Part shown: piece after piece, positions 7,682 to 18,126 of the stretch
Numbering within the stretch: the stretch's first letter is position 1
Layout of the letters: every line of letters begins with the position of its first letter
Source of the DNA: Tritrichomonas musculus
Taxonomy: Eukaryota; Parabasalia; Tritrichomonadida; Tritrichomonadidae
Assembly: GCA_039105265.1 (NCBI GenBank)
Contig: JAPFFF010000013.1
Coordinates: forward strand, 620,001-684,000
Direction: 5' to 3'
Length of the DNA stretch: 64,000 nt
The notes under the pieces: model-generated
Told to the model about the DNA's origin: nothing
The model's database searches: none
The model's input: only the letters and a program-made list of their open reading frames with translations
Program-made: the position numbers and the translations under genes

Positions 7682-10219
7682 ATGCATTGTAAAAGATATG
7701 ACGATTTCATGAAAGAATTTCAATATTACAAAACTTTTCTTTATAATTATCGGAAAACAGGTAAAGTCTTTACTGACCATTATTTTCATCCAAGGAAGAA
7801 TATTCATGAAACAAAAACAAATCTGGATAGAAATCAAATAGAATGGCGAAGGATTGATGAATTTTATAAAGCACCTCTTTTTGATGAAAAACTCATCAGT
7901 ATCCAATATGTTGAACAAGGAAAACTAGGAGATTGTTATTTTATGTCAGCAATATGCCGAATTGCAAAACAACCAGAATTAGTTTCAAATCTTTTTGATA
8001 AAACTGCAAATACTGTTCTTGGAATAACAAAAAATTCAATTAATATTAAATGTGGTGCTGTAGTTATATATTTTCATGCTTTCGGAAGAAAAACTCCAGT
8101 ATTAATCGATACGCTTATACCATTTCATAAAGGAACGTCAAATCCAATTTTTAGCCGTCCCACAAATCATCATGTTTCGCCTTGGTTTTGTCTTGTTGAA
8201 AAAGCGTATGCAAAACTGAATGGATCCTATTCAAATATTTGTAGCGGACATTTTTACAATGCCATTTACTCGCTTTTTGGCTATCTACCCCAATCCAAAA
8301 AAATATCAGATTTATTTAAAGAAGAAAAAACTTCTAAAAAAACTCCATTCCAACGAATTTTGGGATATCAACGCCAAGGGGGTGTAATGGACGCTGCCAT
8401 TGACAGTGGAATTTCCAGGATTTCTCATCATGAAATTCAAAAAGTAGGATTAGTCTCGAATCACTCGTATCTCCTTGACAAGTTAGTTGAATACAAGAAG
8501 ATGCATTTCTACCGCATTAGGAACCCCTGGGGAAGGACTGACTGGTGTGGAGACTGGTCTGACAAGTCTCCACTCTGGACAAAAGAGATGAAAGAAGCAC
8601 TTCACTTTCATAAAAGTGAAGATGGCACTTTTTGGATGATAGAGAAAGACTTTTTCCGTTATTTCACCACAATTGACATTTCAAGGCCAATTCCTCAAGA
8701 TTGGCATTCGAGAACTTTTTCAATTGAAATGTGGCCGGGTAGAGGTGACGGTTACCATCCAGAAAGCTCAAAAGTGAGAATGGGAAGGCGACCAAATTAC
8801 GCTTTAAAAATCAATCAAAAAGTTCCAGATAATGAAAAAGTGCCACTTGTCTTCTTATTTGAACGGAGATCATATTTGCCTGATAAAGTTGCAACCGTTA
8901 ACTTAAAACCGTCTCCTTTTATCGTCCTTTTTGTGAACTCAAAAGGACAGAAATTGACACAAACAGTACTAAGAAAAAGTTCGCGTTTCTATCTAACCGT
9001 TTCATCGTCAATTTTTGGATACAAATATGTTTTGAATAAAGGTGAAATATTGACCATTGCCATTCAAAGAATTCAAAAAATGAATATCTACGAAGAATGC
9101 TCAATTCAAGTGTCTTGCAAATATGACTTCGATTTGTACGACATCGACTTCCCTAAAGAACTCGTCCCTGAGAACCAGAAGCAAGGCTCCCTTTTCAAGA
9201 ACTTTTTGCGCTCGCAGTATAGAAGTCCACTGAGAAGCCAAAGGCCTCATAAGAAAAAGCATCATCATCATCATCATTGGCCAAAGGCGCGAAAAGAAAG
9301 ACAAAAGAGAGGAACAAATCAGGAAGCTCCAGAAATAATGCGCATAAAAAAGAGAGGCGCAGATGATGACGATGATGACGATGATTATTATGAATACAAT
9401 TCAGCTGACTATAGTTATTCAAGTAGCGATGATGATGATGATGATGATGATAATGATGAGCTAAGTGAAGATGTTCGTAATAAATACGATGATTTACTGA
9501 GACTGAGAAATGAGATTCAGAATCAGGTGAATGACCTGATCGATCAGGAATTGTGTTTGCAAAATGATGTGAATGAACTGATGGCGGAAATTGAGACCGA
9601 AAAAAATGATCAAAAAATAGTGAGCATGACTGATGAGATTTCTTTGAAGAGGGCTCAATTGGAAAGCCTGGAGCAGCACATAAACGATACAATTAACAAA
9701 ATGGATCAACATAACATTGAAATAGAAAAAATTAAAAGCAAAATAAAGAAATACGCAAACAAAAAAGCAGACAATGAAGAGAGAAATATTTTATCTACCC
9801 AAACAACAAATGAAGATAGAAATATTCCATCAAAACAGACAACAAATAAAGATAGAAATATTCCATCAAGACAGACAACAAATGAAGATAGAAATATTCC
9901 ATCAAGACAGACAACAAATGAAGATAGAAATATTCCGTCAAGACAGACAACAAATAAAGATAGAAATATTCCGTCAAGACAGAAATCATATGAAGATAAT
10001 AGGATTCCATCTAGACAGACAAATGAAGATAGAAGGACTCAATCTATACAAACAACAAATGAAGATAGAAAGACAAACCATAAAATAGAGCAATATGATG
10101 ATAAGAGTGTGCAAGCAGCAAATGGGAATAATTATAAAATTCTAAAAACGAAAACACAGAAAAATAAAAGAGCAAAATCCACACTGAGAAGCTTTAAACC
10201 TAAAATTACTCCTTCTTAA
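7682..10219 (+). CDS. calpain-like cysteine protease with repeat-rich C-terminus
   Basis: An 845-residue protein. Residues 60-325 form a calpain (CysPc, family C2) catalytic domain: QGKLGDCYFMSA with Cys85, SNHSYLL with His261 and RIRNPWGRTDWCGDWSD with Asn281. The catalytic triad is therefore complete. About residues 340-510 look like calpain C2-like beta domains. The C-terminal 320 residues are unusual: a run of six His near 526, two Asp runs (eight residues each), a coiled coil at about 600-700, and about eight 12-residue repeats of the form NIPSRQTTNEDR. Calpains are calcium-regulated intracellular proteases; the acidic runs might bind cations, which is inference. An in-frame TAG two codons upstream fixes the frame start near 7682; no clear Inr was seen. 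Confidence 0.88.
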   Translation: MHCKRYDDFMKEFQYYKTFLYNYRKTGKVFTDHYFHPRKNIHETKTNLDRNQIEWRRIDEFYKAPLFDEKLISIQYVEQGKLGDCYFMSAICRIAKQPELVSNLFDKTANTVLGITKNSINIKCGAVVIYFHAFGRKTPVLIDTLIPFHKGTSNPIFSRPTNHHVSPWFCLVEKAYAKLNGSYSNICSGHFYNAIYSLFGYLPQSKKISDLFKEEKTSKKTPFQRILGYQRQGGVMDAAIDSGISRISHHEIQKVGLVSNHSYLLDKLVEYKKMHFYRIRNPWGRTDWCGDWSDKSPLWTKEMKEALHFHKSEDGTFWMIEKDFFRYFTTIDISRPIPQDWHSRTFSIEMWPGRGDGYHPESSKVRMGRRPNYALKINQKVPDNEKVPLVFLFERRSYLPDKVATVNLKPSPFIVLFVNSKGQKLTQTVLRKSSRFYLTVSSSIFGYKYVLNKGEILTIAIQRIQKMNIYEECSIQVSCKYDFDLYDIDFPKELVPENQKQGSLFKNFLRSQYRSPLRSQRPHKKKHHHHHHWPKARKERQKRGTNQEAPEIMRIKKRGADDDDDDDDYYEYNSADYSYSSSDDDDDDDDNDELSEDVRNKYDDLLRLRNEIQNQVNDLIDQELCLQNDVNELMAEIETEKNDQKIVSMTDEISLKRAQLESLEQHINDTINKMDQHNIEIEKIKSKIKKYANKKADNEERNILSTQTTNEDRNIPSKQTTNKDRNIPSRQTTNEDRNIPSRQTTNEDRNIPSRQTTNKDRNIPSRQKSYEDNRIPSRQTNEDRRTQSIQTTNEDRKTNHKIEQYDDKSVQAANGNNYKILKTKTQKNKRAKSTLRSFKPKITPS
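9785..10074 (+). repeat. 36-bp coding tandem repeat in calpain tail
   Basis: About eight units of 36 bp, encoding NIPSRQTTNEDR with substitutions; the last units are shortened or diverged. The DNA is nearly identical in the central copies, so the expansion is recent. It keeps other frames open as well, which should not be read as genes. Confidence 0.8.
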
Positions 10220-10346
10220 AAATAAACTTTATATATTTTGAGAGAGATCATCTATACCTTTCCATTTTTATAAAATAAAATTGGATATTTATATCAAATG
10301 TTTATTTATATCAAATCTTTTAGATTAAGATCAGAAATAAATAATT

Positions 10347-13094
10347 TTATAATACCATATTTTTCAAATCTTGAATTGGACATTCATTAATTATATTTTT
10401 ATATTCGTCTTCTGTCTTTAAAATAGGAAAGATGACTTTGTCTAATTTTTCATACACTTGCCATATTCCAAGGAAGCATCTAATTGACAATAAAACGTCA
10501 ATAATATTTGCTTCCTTTTTACGCTGATCTTTAGTATGAGATAAATAATAATACGGGTCTTTTTTAAACCTCAAATTAATAATTTCTTCATTCGTCGTAT
10601 ATCTGAGCAAAAACAAAAAAGTTCGATAATCATATGATGGATTTTGAACATTTTCAAGATTAATTTTAATTGGCAATAGATTTCCTTCATCAGCTAATCT
10701 ATCTTTCATACATTTATGTAAGTAAGTAGGTTTATATTTCTTAGCCTTTTTAAAAAGACAACCATTTCTTTCTAATTCAATGAAAACACGAAGATGTTTT
10801 TCATTAATCATTTGGTCATATTCAAATTCACAGCTATTGAAATCAACTCCATATTGTTTAAAGAGACGAAGAAAATCAATCATACCATTTGATGCAGCAT
10901 ACTGAATTGCTGACATGTCATTTGGATTCAAATGATAATCACGAAGTAAAATTTCTGTTATTTGATAAACTTCTTTACGGCAATAATTCAAATTGTAGAA
11001 AGAAAATATTTTCTTGAAATATAAAGAAGGATCTGGAATCATCGGATGATAATTTAATAACAGAAGCAATATATTCAAATCATTATTATCAAGCGCTTTT
11101 TCAAGAAGGTTGAATTTGCCTATTAATTGAATGTCAAAAGCAGCACCATAAGAAATTAATTGATGAAACATATTTGTTTCTCCTTGTAAAAGAGATTCAA
11201 CAATCAATAAATTATTACTAGTACTACTATATAAAGTATTAAAATCAACATTTTTCGTCTTAAAAAATAAAAGAACTTCAGAATAATTTCCAGCTTTGAA
11301 ATCATAAAAATTAATATTACAAAAATTGAATACTGCTCCATGTTTTGAAAGCAATCCAATAAGATCCATGAAGCATTTCGAAACAACTTCATTGATAATA
11401 TCTCTATTTGTTGGAATTACTTTATAAACTTTTAAAAGTGTCTCAGCAATTTTATAACATTCATTGGCTCGCTTTGAATTATTTTTTGACTTGAAACTCA
11501 GAAGTATTTTCATGATATTATCAAAACACAACGTTGGATTGGTTAAATTAGGATTATACTTCATGAGAAAGCTAAATAAATCGTATTTTGCTCGATTACA
11601 AGCAACGTTAACAAGGTCATTTTCTTCAATCATTTCTTTCGTTAATACAATTCCTTCAGAAATCATCTTTTTGAGAGATTCAAAACTGCCAGATTTGATT
11701 GTTTTTATAATGGCAGGAACTCCACTTTTTGAACATAAGTGTGTCATGTCCAATCCTTTCTCCTTGAGAAACGTCATGAACGGCGTCCATTTAGTTCTGA
11801 AGTTGAAATCATTAATACTGACGCTTTCCAACGAACATTTTTTACTAAGCAAAAAATTAACAAGTTCTTCGTTTTCAATTTTGCATGCCGGTCTCATAAA
11901 AAGGTTGCCCATTTTTTCATATGGAATGTCCAAGATGCTGTCGAGATAATTGATGATTTTCATGTTGAACGTTCCGCAAGCAGCGAAGAACAAATCACCA
12001 ATTTCTTGCTCAGATTTATTTTTCAAAGCACCGTTTTCGACAAAAATTTCAAAAACTTCCAGACGACCGTTTATTATTGCAGCTTCGAGTTGGTTAGTTG
12101 ACAGTAAATTTATATCAATCTCTTTCTGTTGAAGAAGATATTTAACAATGTCAGAAAAACCGCCTGCAGCGGCTTTAACAAGAGCTGAATATTTATTGGC
12201 TGAATCGATTTCTAAGACACCAAATTTGACAAGTGATTTGACACATTGTAAACAACCGTTTTTGCAGGCAACTAAAAGTGGTGTTAAATTTTCATGGTCA
12301 AATAATTTCACCTGTTCAAGGCCAATTCCTTTTTTGGATAAAATATAGTCAACGACATTTGAATGACCTCCATCACATGCTAAGTGGAGAGGAGTAATAT
12401 TGTCTGTAAATCGATAATGAATGTAATCTCTCAATATTTGATCGTTTTGGCCAATTTTTTCACATAAAAATATTATTATGTCGAGATTTCCATACAAACA
12501 GGCTATATGAAAGGGTGTCATGATGTTGTTGCTGGAACATTTGAGAACATTGGCGCCTTTTGAATAGAGATATTTAATTACATCGGTTGTCCCAGCCATT
12601 GCTGAATAATAACTTGGTTGATTGCCAGCATCATCTTCTTTATTTAAGTCGTATCCTGCATTATAAAGTTCCCTGATTATATTTAGATTACCACCAGCAC
12701 AAGCAAAATGAATTGGTGATCGATTTTCATCATCTGGCTTTTTAAATTCTTCCGACGAAATTCCACCTGGGCATATCATTGAAAGTGCAGAAAAACATTT
12801 TTCAGCGCCAAAAAATGCACATAATGAGGCATATGTTGGACGTGAACTTAAAATTTTGGGGAAATTGTATTTGTTAACTCTAAATAGTTGATTTGGATTT
12901 GTATCATCATTTGAAACTGGAGTAACAAGTTCTATAAATTTTGAATCATCATCATCTATTATTGAATCTAAAACATTAAGGTTGAAAGTATTCTCGTTTT
13001 CATCAATTTTTTCATTCCTTTTAATAAAAAACCAAGTGTTAAGTATTTTTTCAATATTAAAATTTCTACAGAATTGATATCCGCCAAAATACAT
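10347..13094 (-). CDS. large ankyrin repeat protein
   Basis: A 915-residue protein starting MYFGGYQFCRNFNIEKIL. Clear ankyrin repeats run from about residue 120 to 360 (SPIHFACAGGNLNIIRELY; TPFHIACLYGNLDIIIFL; TPLHLACDGGHSNVVDYIL; TPLLVACKNGCLQCVKSLV). Weaker repeats continue to about residue 800 (VACNRAKYDLFSFLMKY; IQYAASNGMIDFLRLF). It lacks the N-terminal leader shared by the genes at 2911 and 35761, so it belongs to another ankyrin subfamily. The middle part (11460-12350) has noticeably more G+C than its flanks. No signal peptide, membrane segment or catalytic motif is visible. It probably acts as an intracellular binding protein of unknown partner. Confidence 0.85.
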   Translation of the reverse strand: MYFGGYQFCRNFNIEKILNTWFFIKRNEKIDENENTFNLNVLDSIIDDDDSKFIELVTPVSNDDTNPNQLFRVNKYNFPKILSSRPTYASLCAFFGAEKCFSALSMICPGGISSEEFKKPDDENRSPIHFACAGGNLNIIRELYNAGYDLNKEDDAGNQPSYYSAMAGTTDVIKYLYSKGANVLKCSSNNIMTPFHIACLYGNLDIIIFLCEKIGQNDQILRDYIHYRFTDNITPLHLACDGGHSNVVDYILSKKGIGLEQVKLFDHENLTPLLVACKNGCLQCVKSLVKFGVLEIDSANKYSALVKAAAGGFSDIVKYLLQQKEIDINLLSTNQLEAAIINGRLEVFEIFVENGALKNKSEQEIGDLFFAACGTFNMKIINYLDSILDIPYEKMGNLFMRPACKIENEELVNFLLSKKCSLESVSINDFNFRTKWTPFMTFLKEKGLDMTHLCSKSGVPAIIKTIKSGSFESLKKMISEGIVLTKEMIEENDLVNVACNRAKYDLFSFLMKYNPNLTNPTLCFDNIMKILLSFKSKNNSKRANECYKIAETLLKVYKVIPTNRDIINEVVSKCFMDLIGLLSKHGAVFNFCNINFYDFKAGNYSEVLLFFKTKNVDFNTLYSSTSNNLLIVESLLQGETNMFHQLISYGAAFDIQLIGKFNLLEKALDNNDLNILLLLLNYHPMIPDPSLYFKKIFSFYNLNYCRKEVYQITEILLRDYHLNPNDMSAIQYAASNGMIDFLRLFKQYGVDFNSCEFEYDQMINEKHLRVFIELERNGCLFKKAKKYKPTYLHKCMKDRLADEGNLLPIKINLENVQNPSYDYRTFLFLLRYTTNEEIINLRFKKDPYYYLSHTKDQRKKEANIIDVLLSIRCFLGIWQVYEKLDKVIFPILKTEDEYKNIINECPIQDLKNMVL

Positions 13095-14099
13095 TTCAAT
13101 TTAATAAAAAACTTTTTGATTATTATAAACTTTTTCTTTAGTTTATAAAAAAATAATTATCACAATTAATAATGAAACAAAATGTATTTTTTTTTCTTCA
13201 AATAAAGAGTAATGACAAAAGATTATTGCTTTTTTAAAAAACGAGAATGACAAATATAAAAAAAACAAATTCACTTTTTTTAGGTTTTATCATTGATATT
13301 ATTAATAAGGGGATAAGAAATCTGGAATAATTAAAAGTTTCCTAATTTGAATGACAAATATAATTGTGCATATCTTTTGGTCATTTTTTCTAGCAATAAT
13401 TTGGTATTTTTGTTTAAATGAAATATTAAATAATATGATGTTTTTTTAGTTTTAATTATTTTAACCAAGAATTTAAAAACAAAAAAATCAATTTAACTTA
13501 CTAATATCGATTTTATATTTTTTATTAATTGAATTATAAATAAAGAAATTTCAGAGTTTGCCAATTCACTCCAAAAATTCAATTTTATTAAACTGTTCAA
13601 TTGAAAATGATTAATTCCATCTTTAAATACAGCGTTTTCAAGTTCAGTTTGCAGTATAGAAAATTGTGGGACTTTCGTTATTTTTCACTCAAAAAATTGA
13701 ATAAATTTATAAACTTTTTATGAATAAATTTATGAAATTTATAAACTTTTTTATGTACTTTCAAATTTGAATGGTAATTGAAATAATTGGTACATATGAT
13801 TTGAAATTAAAACAATGAAAATTATGAGGGCATAAAAAAAATATGATATCCACATTATTTCTCTAGAATGTTGAATTTTAATGATTTAGATATATTAAAT
13901 TCATTTTTTTAAGATAATTCTTTCTTATCTTGAAGATAAATCTTTGCTTAAAAATAAAAGAAGAAGTATTTTTTCTTTCTTTTAATAATAATTGTTTATT
14001 TACACAATTTTGCCATATTATTCCTATCACTGAATTATCAAAAATAATAAAAAATTCATATAACAAAAAAGAAGAATTGTTTGTTTATATATGATATCA
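13095..14099. other. intergenic, A/T-rich, nothing recognised
   Basis: About 1 kb between the ankyrin gene and the kinase tail. Contains only short open frames without initiator or domain. A short direct repeat of AAATTTATAAACTTTTTATG-like sequence occurs at about 13705-13755. Confidence 0.45.
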
Positions 14100-14800
14100 T
14101 TATTTTTTCTTACCTGGTTTCTGTTTAGTATTTGATGTTGTTTGTGAAGAATTTTCACTTTCCATACTATCAATTGCAAGAAATAATGGTGTTTTGTTAA
14201 ATCAAATATCAATTCCATTGAAATATAAAATGGAAATGTCATTGAAAAGATTGGTTTTGAATGTTATTTAATTATAAAATGATTGCAATATCATGTAATT
14301 CTATATCAATACCTGGAACTTTAAGTAAATGATTTAAAGCTTCAGGATTTCCAATTTTTGCTGCAAGATGAATAGGAGCATAATAAAATTCAATTAAATT
14401 CCTTGGATTTATTCTATTTATAATTTTGTTTAAGTATTGATTATAACATCATTAATTCTATTTAATTCAAATTTTATTAAAATTTTGATGATTGCAAATT
14501 GATTGAATGTTAATTTTTAAATTTGGCTTTGTTAATAAAAACTCGACAATATCATTATTATAATTCATCACTGCAAAATGCAATGCAGTATAATAAAACT
14601 GATTATTATAATTCCATTAATAAATATTTGGAACATCATTAACATGATAATGATTTTAATTGGATAAATTAAAAGTCATTGATAAACAGTTACTGAATTA
14701 ATATCAAAGAAATTGAGTGATAAAATATATTCGACAAAGTCCAAATTTCCTAATTTGCATGCATAATGTAAAATATTTTGATGAATATACTAAATTAATT
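14100..14800 (-). pseudogene. decayed ankyrin tail of the kinase gene
   Basis: Downstream of the kinase coiled coil the minus strand still encodes ankyrin units, but in shifting frames. The visible units are HQNILHYACKLGNLDFVEYI at about 14790-14715, YTALHFAVMNYNNDIVEFLL at about 14595-14535 and APIHLAAKIGNPEALNHLLK at about 14380-14315. A terminal KTPLFLAIDS unit follows, with a Lys-rich tail stopping at 14100-14102. Stops and frameshifts lie in the A/T-rich sequence between units while each unit itself is intact. No GT-AG pair restores the frame by eye. The simplest reading is that the kinase gene once ended in an ankyrin domain and has lost it. Confidence 0.6.
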
Positions 14801-16755
14801 CCTGATATATTAAACTTTTTTATATCACCACGTTTCACTATAAGTTCTTTAATAATTTCATATGAGTATTCACTTTTTAGTTTATTTTTAATCATATATG
14901 TCGTAATCTCATTATTTTGTTTACCAATTTTATCTTCAAATTGCTTTTCTTTCTTTTGAAATGTTGTTTTCAATTGATTAATTTCATTATCTTTTTTGAC
15001 GAGCTCTTCATTTTGTTGTGTATTATTAATTTGTTGATTTTTATCTTTCAATGACGTAATTTCTTCATTCATTTTTGCTATTCTCTCTTGTGATTGCTTT
15101 TTGAGTTCTTTTATTTTGGTATTTAATTCATTTATTTCTACTTTTTTCTGAGTTAATATTTGCTCATTTGCTAATTTTAATGCATTAATTTCTTTATTCA
15201 GTTTAGTTAGTTTATCTCTATTTTGATCACTAAACTGCTGCTTTGCTATTTTCAATTCTTTGATTTCATTTTCTTTTTTAATTATTTCATCATTATTTTG
15301 GACTTTAAGTTGATCAATCATTTGGTTCAATTCATCAATTTTTCCATCTTTTTTTGTAATTTCATCTTTTATCTGTTTTTCAAGTTGTTGGTTCAACGTT
15401 TTCAATCTTTTTATTTCTTTATCTTTATTTGCAAGTTCTGCTTTATTTTTTCTTTGACTTTCGTCAATAGTTGCCTTTAAAATGCTTATTTCTTTCTTCA
15501 TTTTTACTATTTTATCATTGTTTTGTTTTTCAACACGATTTTTTGCTGTTTTTAATTCACTTATTTCATTATCTTTTTTGACAATCTCTTCTTTCTTTTG
15601 TGTTTCAATTAGTTTGTTAATATTTTGCAATTCTTTTATTTCATTATCTTTTTTATTTAAATCATTTTTTAATTGTTGAAGATAATCATTTAAATTATTA
15701 ATTTCTTTTTCTTTTGTCTTAAGTTTGCTATGACTTAATTTGTCTAGTCTTCTCATCAATTTTTTGCTCGATTTGTTCATTTCAGATTCAAATATTTTTT
15801 CATCATTTAGATAATCAAGGTAATTATTGACTTCTTCTTCATCAATATCTTCATCAAAATATGAAAAATTTGTTGACAATTCTTTGAAAATTTCATCAAA
15901 TGAAGGACGTTCATTAACAAATTTACTCCAACATCGTGTTAAAAGATTCCTCATTGGTTTTGTTATTCCATCAACCAATTTTGGTCTTTCGCCTGATAAA
16001 ATTTTTGTTTGTAATTTTGCAAAGGATATTTGTTTACCATTTTCAATAAAAGGTTCTTGGCCTGATACAATTTCATACATAATCATTGCAAATGCATAGA
16101 CATCAATACCTATGGTGAAATGGCTTTCATCTGAATCCATTAATTCTGGTGCCATATACAAAGGTGTTCCAACTGCTCCTGACATTGAAAATTGCATTGA
16201 TCGAGATAAAACATCTGCAAAACAACGTGAAAGACCAAAATCACAAATTCTTGGATAATAATTTTCATCAAATAAAATATTTTCTGGTTTCAAATCACGG
16301 TGTAGAATACTTTCTCCATGTAAATATAGCATTGCATCTGCTATACCAATCAAACAAATACATTTTTTCGTTGCATTCCATCCATGGCCTGCGAGACCAT
16401 TTTGTTCTTTGTTAAGAATATCTTTTAAAGATCCGTTTTTGAGATATTCTGTGAGAATTGTTGGCTCTAATTTTATAGGCTGAAAGTCAGATAATTCGGT
16501 AAATGAATGAAAATTAATTCCGTAAAATTTGACAATTGCTGGATGTTTAAGATTGTGTAAAATACTTGATTCACGAATCAATCGCTGTTGTTCTTCACCT
16601 GTAAACATTTTACCAATATTAATAATTTTGGCTGCATATAGACTTTCATCTGAATTTTTTTTAACAATAAAAACTTCACCAAATGCTCCTTTTCCTAATC
16701 TTGTATTAGTTTTTTTGTAATCAGATATATCAAAGAATGCACCTTCTAATTCCAT
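14704..16755 (-). CDS. TKL-like protein kinase with long coiled coil
   Basis: A 683-residue protein. A complete kinase domain spans about residues 14-295: glycine loop LGKGAFGEV (20-28), Lys43, HRDLKPEN (152-159), DFG (172-174), GTPLYMAPE (196-204), and a final CWSKFVNERPSFDEI. The combination looks TKL/STK-like, and all catalytic residues are present. Residues 325-630 are a continuous Lys/Glu/Asn-rich coiled coil. The last 40 residues are out of frame with the ankyrin units still encoded just downstream, so the present C-terminus is a frameshift product. Kinase-ankyrin proteins are frequent in trichomonads. Substrate unknown. Confidence 0.8.
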   Translation of the reverse strand: MELEGAFFDISDYKKTNTRLGKGAFGEVFIVKKNSDESLYAAKIINIGKMFTGEEQQRLIRESSILHNLKHPAIVKFYGINFHSFTELSDFQPIKLEPTILTEYLKNGSLKDILNKEQNGLAGHGWNATKKCICLIGIADAMLYLHGESILHRDLKPENILFDENYYPRICDFGLSRCFADVLSRSMQFSMSGAVGTPLYMAPELMDSDESHFTIGIDVYAFAMIMYEIVSGQEPFIENGKQISFAKLQTKILSGERPKLVDGITKPMRNLLTRCWSKFVNERPSFDEIFKELSTNFSYFDEDIDEEEVNNYLDYLNDEKIFESEMNKSSKKLMRRLDKLSHSKLKTKEKEINNLNDYLQQLKNDLNKKDNEIKELQNINKLIETQKKEEIVKKDNEISELKTAKNRVEKQNNDKIVKMKKEISILKATIDESQRKNKAELANKDKEIKRLKTLNQQLEKQIKDEITKKDGKIDELNQMIDQLKVQNNDEIIKKENEIKELKIAKQQFSDQNRDKLTKLNKEINALKLANEQILTQKKVEINELNTKIKELKKQSQERIAKMNEEITSLKDKNQQINNTQQNEELVKKDNEINQLKTTFQKKEKQFEDKIGKQNNEITTYMIKNKLKSEYSYEIIKELIVKRGDIKKFNISGINLVYSSKYFTLCMQIRKFGLCRIYFITQFL

Positions 16756-17259
16756 TTTAATTGTTGGAGCAATACAAATATTTCGTCTCAGAAAAATTGA
16801 ATGTGCTAAATTTCGTTATTCTTTCAAAACTCTTCAAATTCAATAACAATTAAAATGTTAACGAATTAATTTATTTTTGATAGAAAATTTGATGAATATT
16901 CTGGGTTTGAATACTTATATAATTTAAAATGATTATAAATATAAGTTACTTATCAAATAAATCAAACATGCTTTCTATAAAAATATGAGGTTTAGAACAT
17001 TTTTGAGTGATTATACAAAGAAATCTTTCAAAATGATGATTATCAAAAAAATATGTATCACTTTTCTCATTAATAACTCAAATATATTGATTTTAATAAA
17101 TGTTTTACCAATACCATTGATGAAATTCGATAAATTTTATTTTTCTGACCACTTAAAAAATGATACAATGAATGACATTTTCCAGATTTTCTTATATTTT
17201 TGTGCCATATATATGCCGATTGGTGCAATATGAGATATATTAGAAAAAGAGCCAAATAA
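16756..17259. other. intergenic, short spurious frames only
   Basis: A/T-rich sequence between the kinase start and a kinase relic. Open frames on both strands at 16985-17318 have no recognisable content. Some of it may be older kinase relic that I cannot align by eye. Confidence 0.35.
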
Positions 17260-17266
17260 TATTGAT

Positions 17267-17605
17267 AAATGATAATGTTGGCACCATGAATACTGAAAAT
17301 CATAACACTTGAGAACAACCAATAATATTGATGTTTACCCTTTTTCTATTTTTGCTAAAGAATTAGTTACTGAAAATACACCTTATAATGAAGTTACTTC
17401 CTTTTCTCTTCTCCTTACTGACATATTGAAAGGCGTGAGATCAACATTTTCTGATGATAAAACTCAACCAATAAAGGATCTGACTTCAAGAAGCAGGAAT
17501 GAAGATCATGACCAAATGCCCTCATTTAATGAGATTTACTGTTTGCTTGCAAATTATTACAAGTCATTTTATAATTATGATCTTGATGAAGATGAAATTC
17601 AATAA
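17267..17605 (+). pseudogene. relic of a protein kinase C-lobe
   Basis: The frame 17309-17605 reads NIDVYPFSIFAKELVTENTP, then ILKGVRSTFSDDKTQPIKDL and later NEDHDQMPSFNEI. These match the last helices of the same kinase type as the neighbour (IDVYAFAMIMYEIVSGQEP; NERPSFDEI). Just upstream a VGT motif, the start of the activation-segment GTP..MAPE, is visible at about 17278 but broken by a stop and a frameshift. The N-lobe, HRD and DFG motifs are missing. The Cys-Trp of the final motif is changed. It is a dead 3' fragment, opposite in orientation to the intact kinase. Confidence 0.65.
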
Positions 17606-17734
17606 TATATTGATATTCCGAATCAACAACGGCAATTAAAATAATAAATTCTAATCTTCTTATATGTTATTTAAACTAAAAAAAACAATAAATAAACTGA
17701 AACAAAACTTATCAAATGTGATAAGCATATAGAT

Positions 17735-18126
17735 GCCTGAAAAAGTTGCCGACGACAGGAAAAAGTTGCCAACGGTGGCCTTAAAAGCATTTTTTCAGCA
17801 TTTAAACAATACGATATAAAAAAGAAATCATTGTTTCATTATTTGTTGCATTTTAAATTATAAAAAAATGTTTATGTTTCATTTTTTTAAACAAATTTTG
17901 TTAAATTTTTTAAAAATTTTTATGTTAACTTTTTCTTAGCATTTCAATTGAGAATTGAATATAAGATATATATATATCTTCATATTTTTTTAATTATTAC
18001 TTTTTATTACATATTAATAATATTTAATATAATTTAAATATAATTAATTATAACTTTCATTTAAATATATCCTTAAAAAGGTCATCGTTGGCAACTATTT
18101 CCCGCCGTTGGCAACTTTTTCCCGCC
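17735..18126. mobile_element. MITE-like element with duplicated-motif inverted ends
   Basis: The left end (17735-17783) and the inverse of the right end (18071-18126) share an imperfect inverted repeat of about 50 bp. Each end carries two copies of an AAAAAGTTGCCAACGG-type motif (AAAAAGTTGCC at 17740 and 17761; GTTGGCAACT inverted at 18088 and 18108). The interior is A/T-rich and non-coding. The ends are much more G+C-rich than their surroundings. No target duplication was certain. Likely a short non-autonomous DNA transposon. Confidence 0.5.

Noticed and set aside
9195-10088. Several open frames opposite or alongside the calpain tail
   Set aside because: They follow the His/Asp codon runs and the 36-bp repeat in other frames.
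16985-17318. Open frames on both strands upstream of the kinase relic
   Set aside because: No motif of the kinase N-lobe or any other domain could be recognised.
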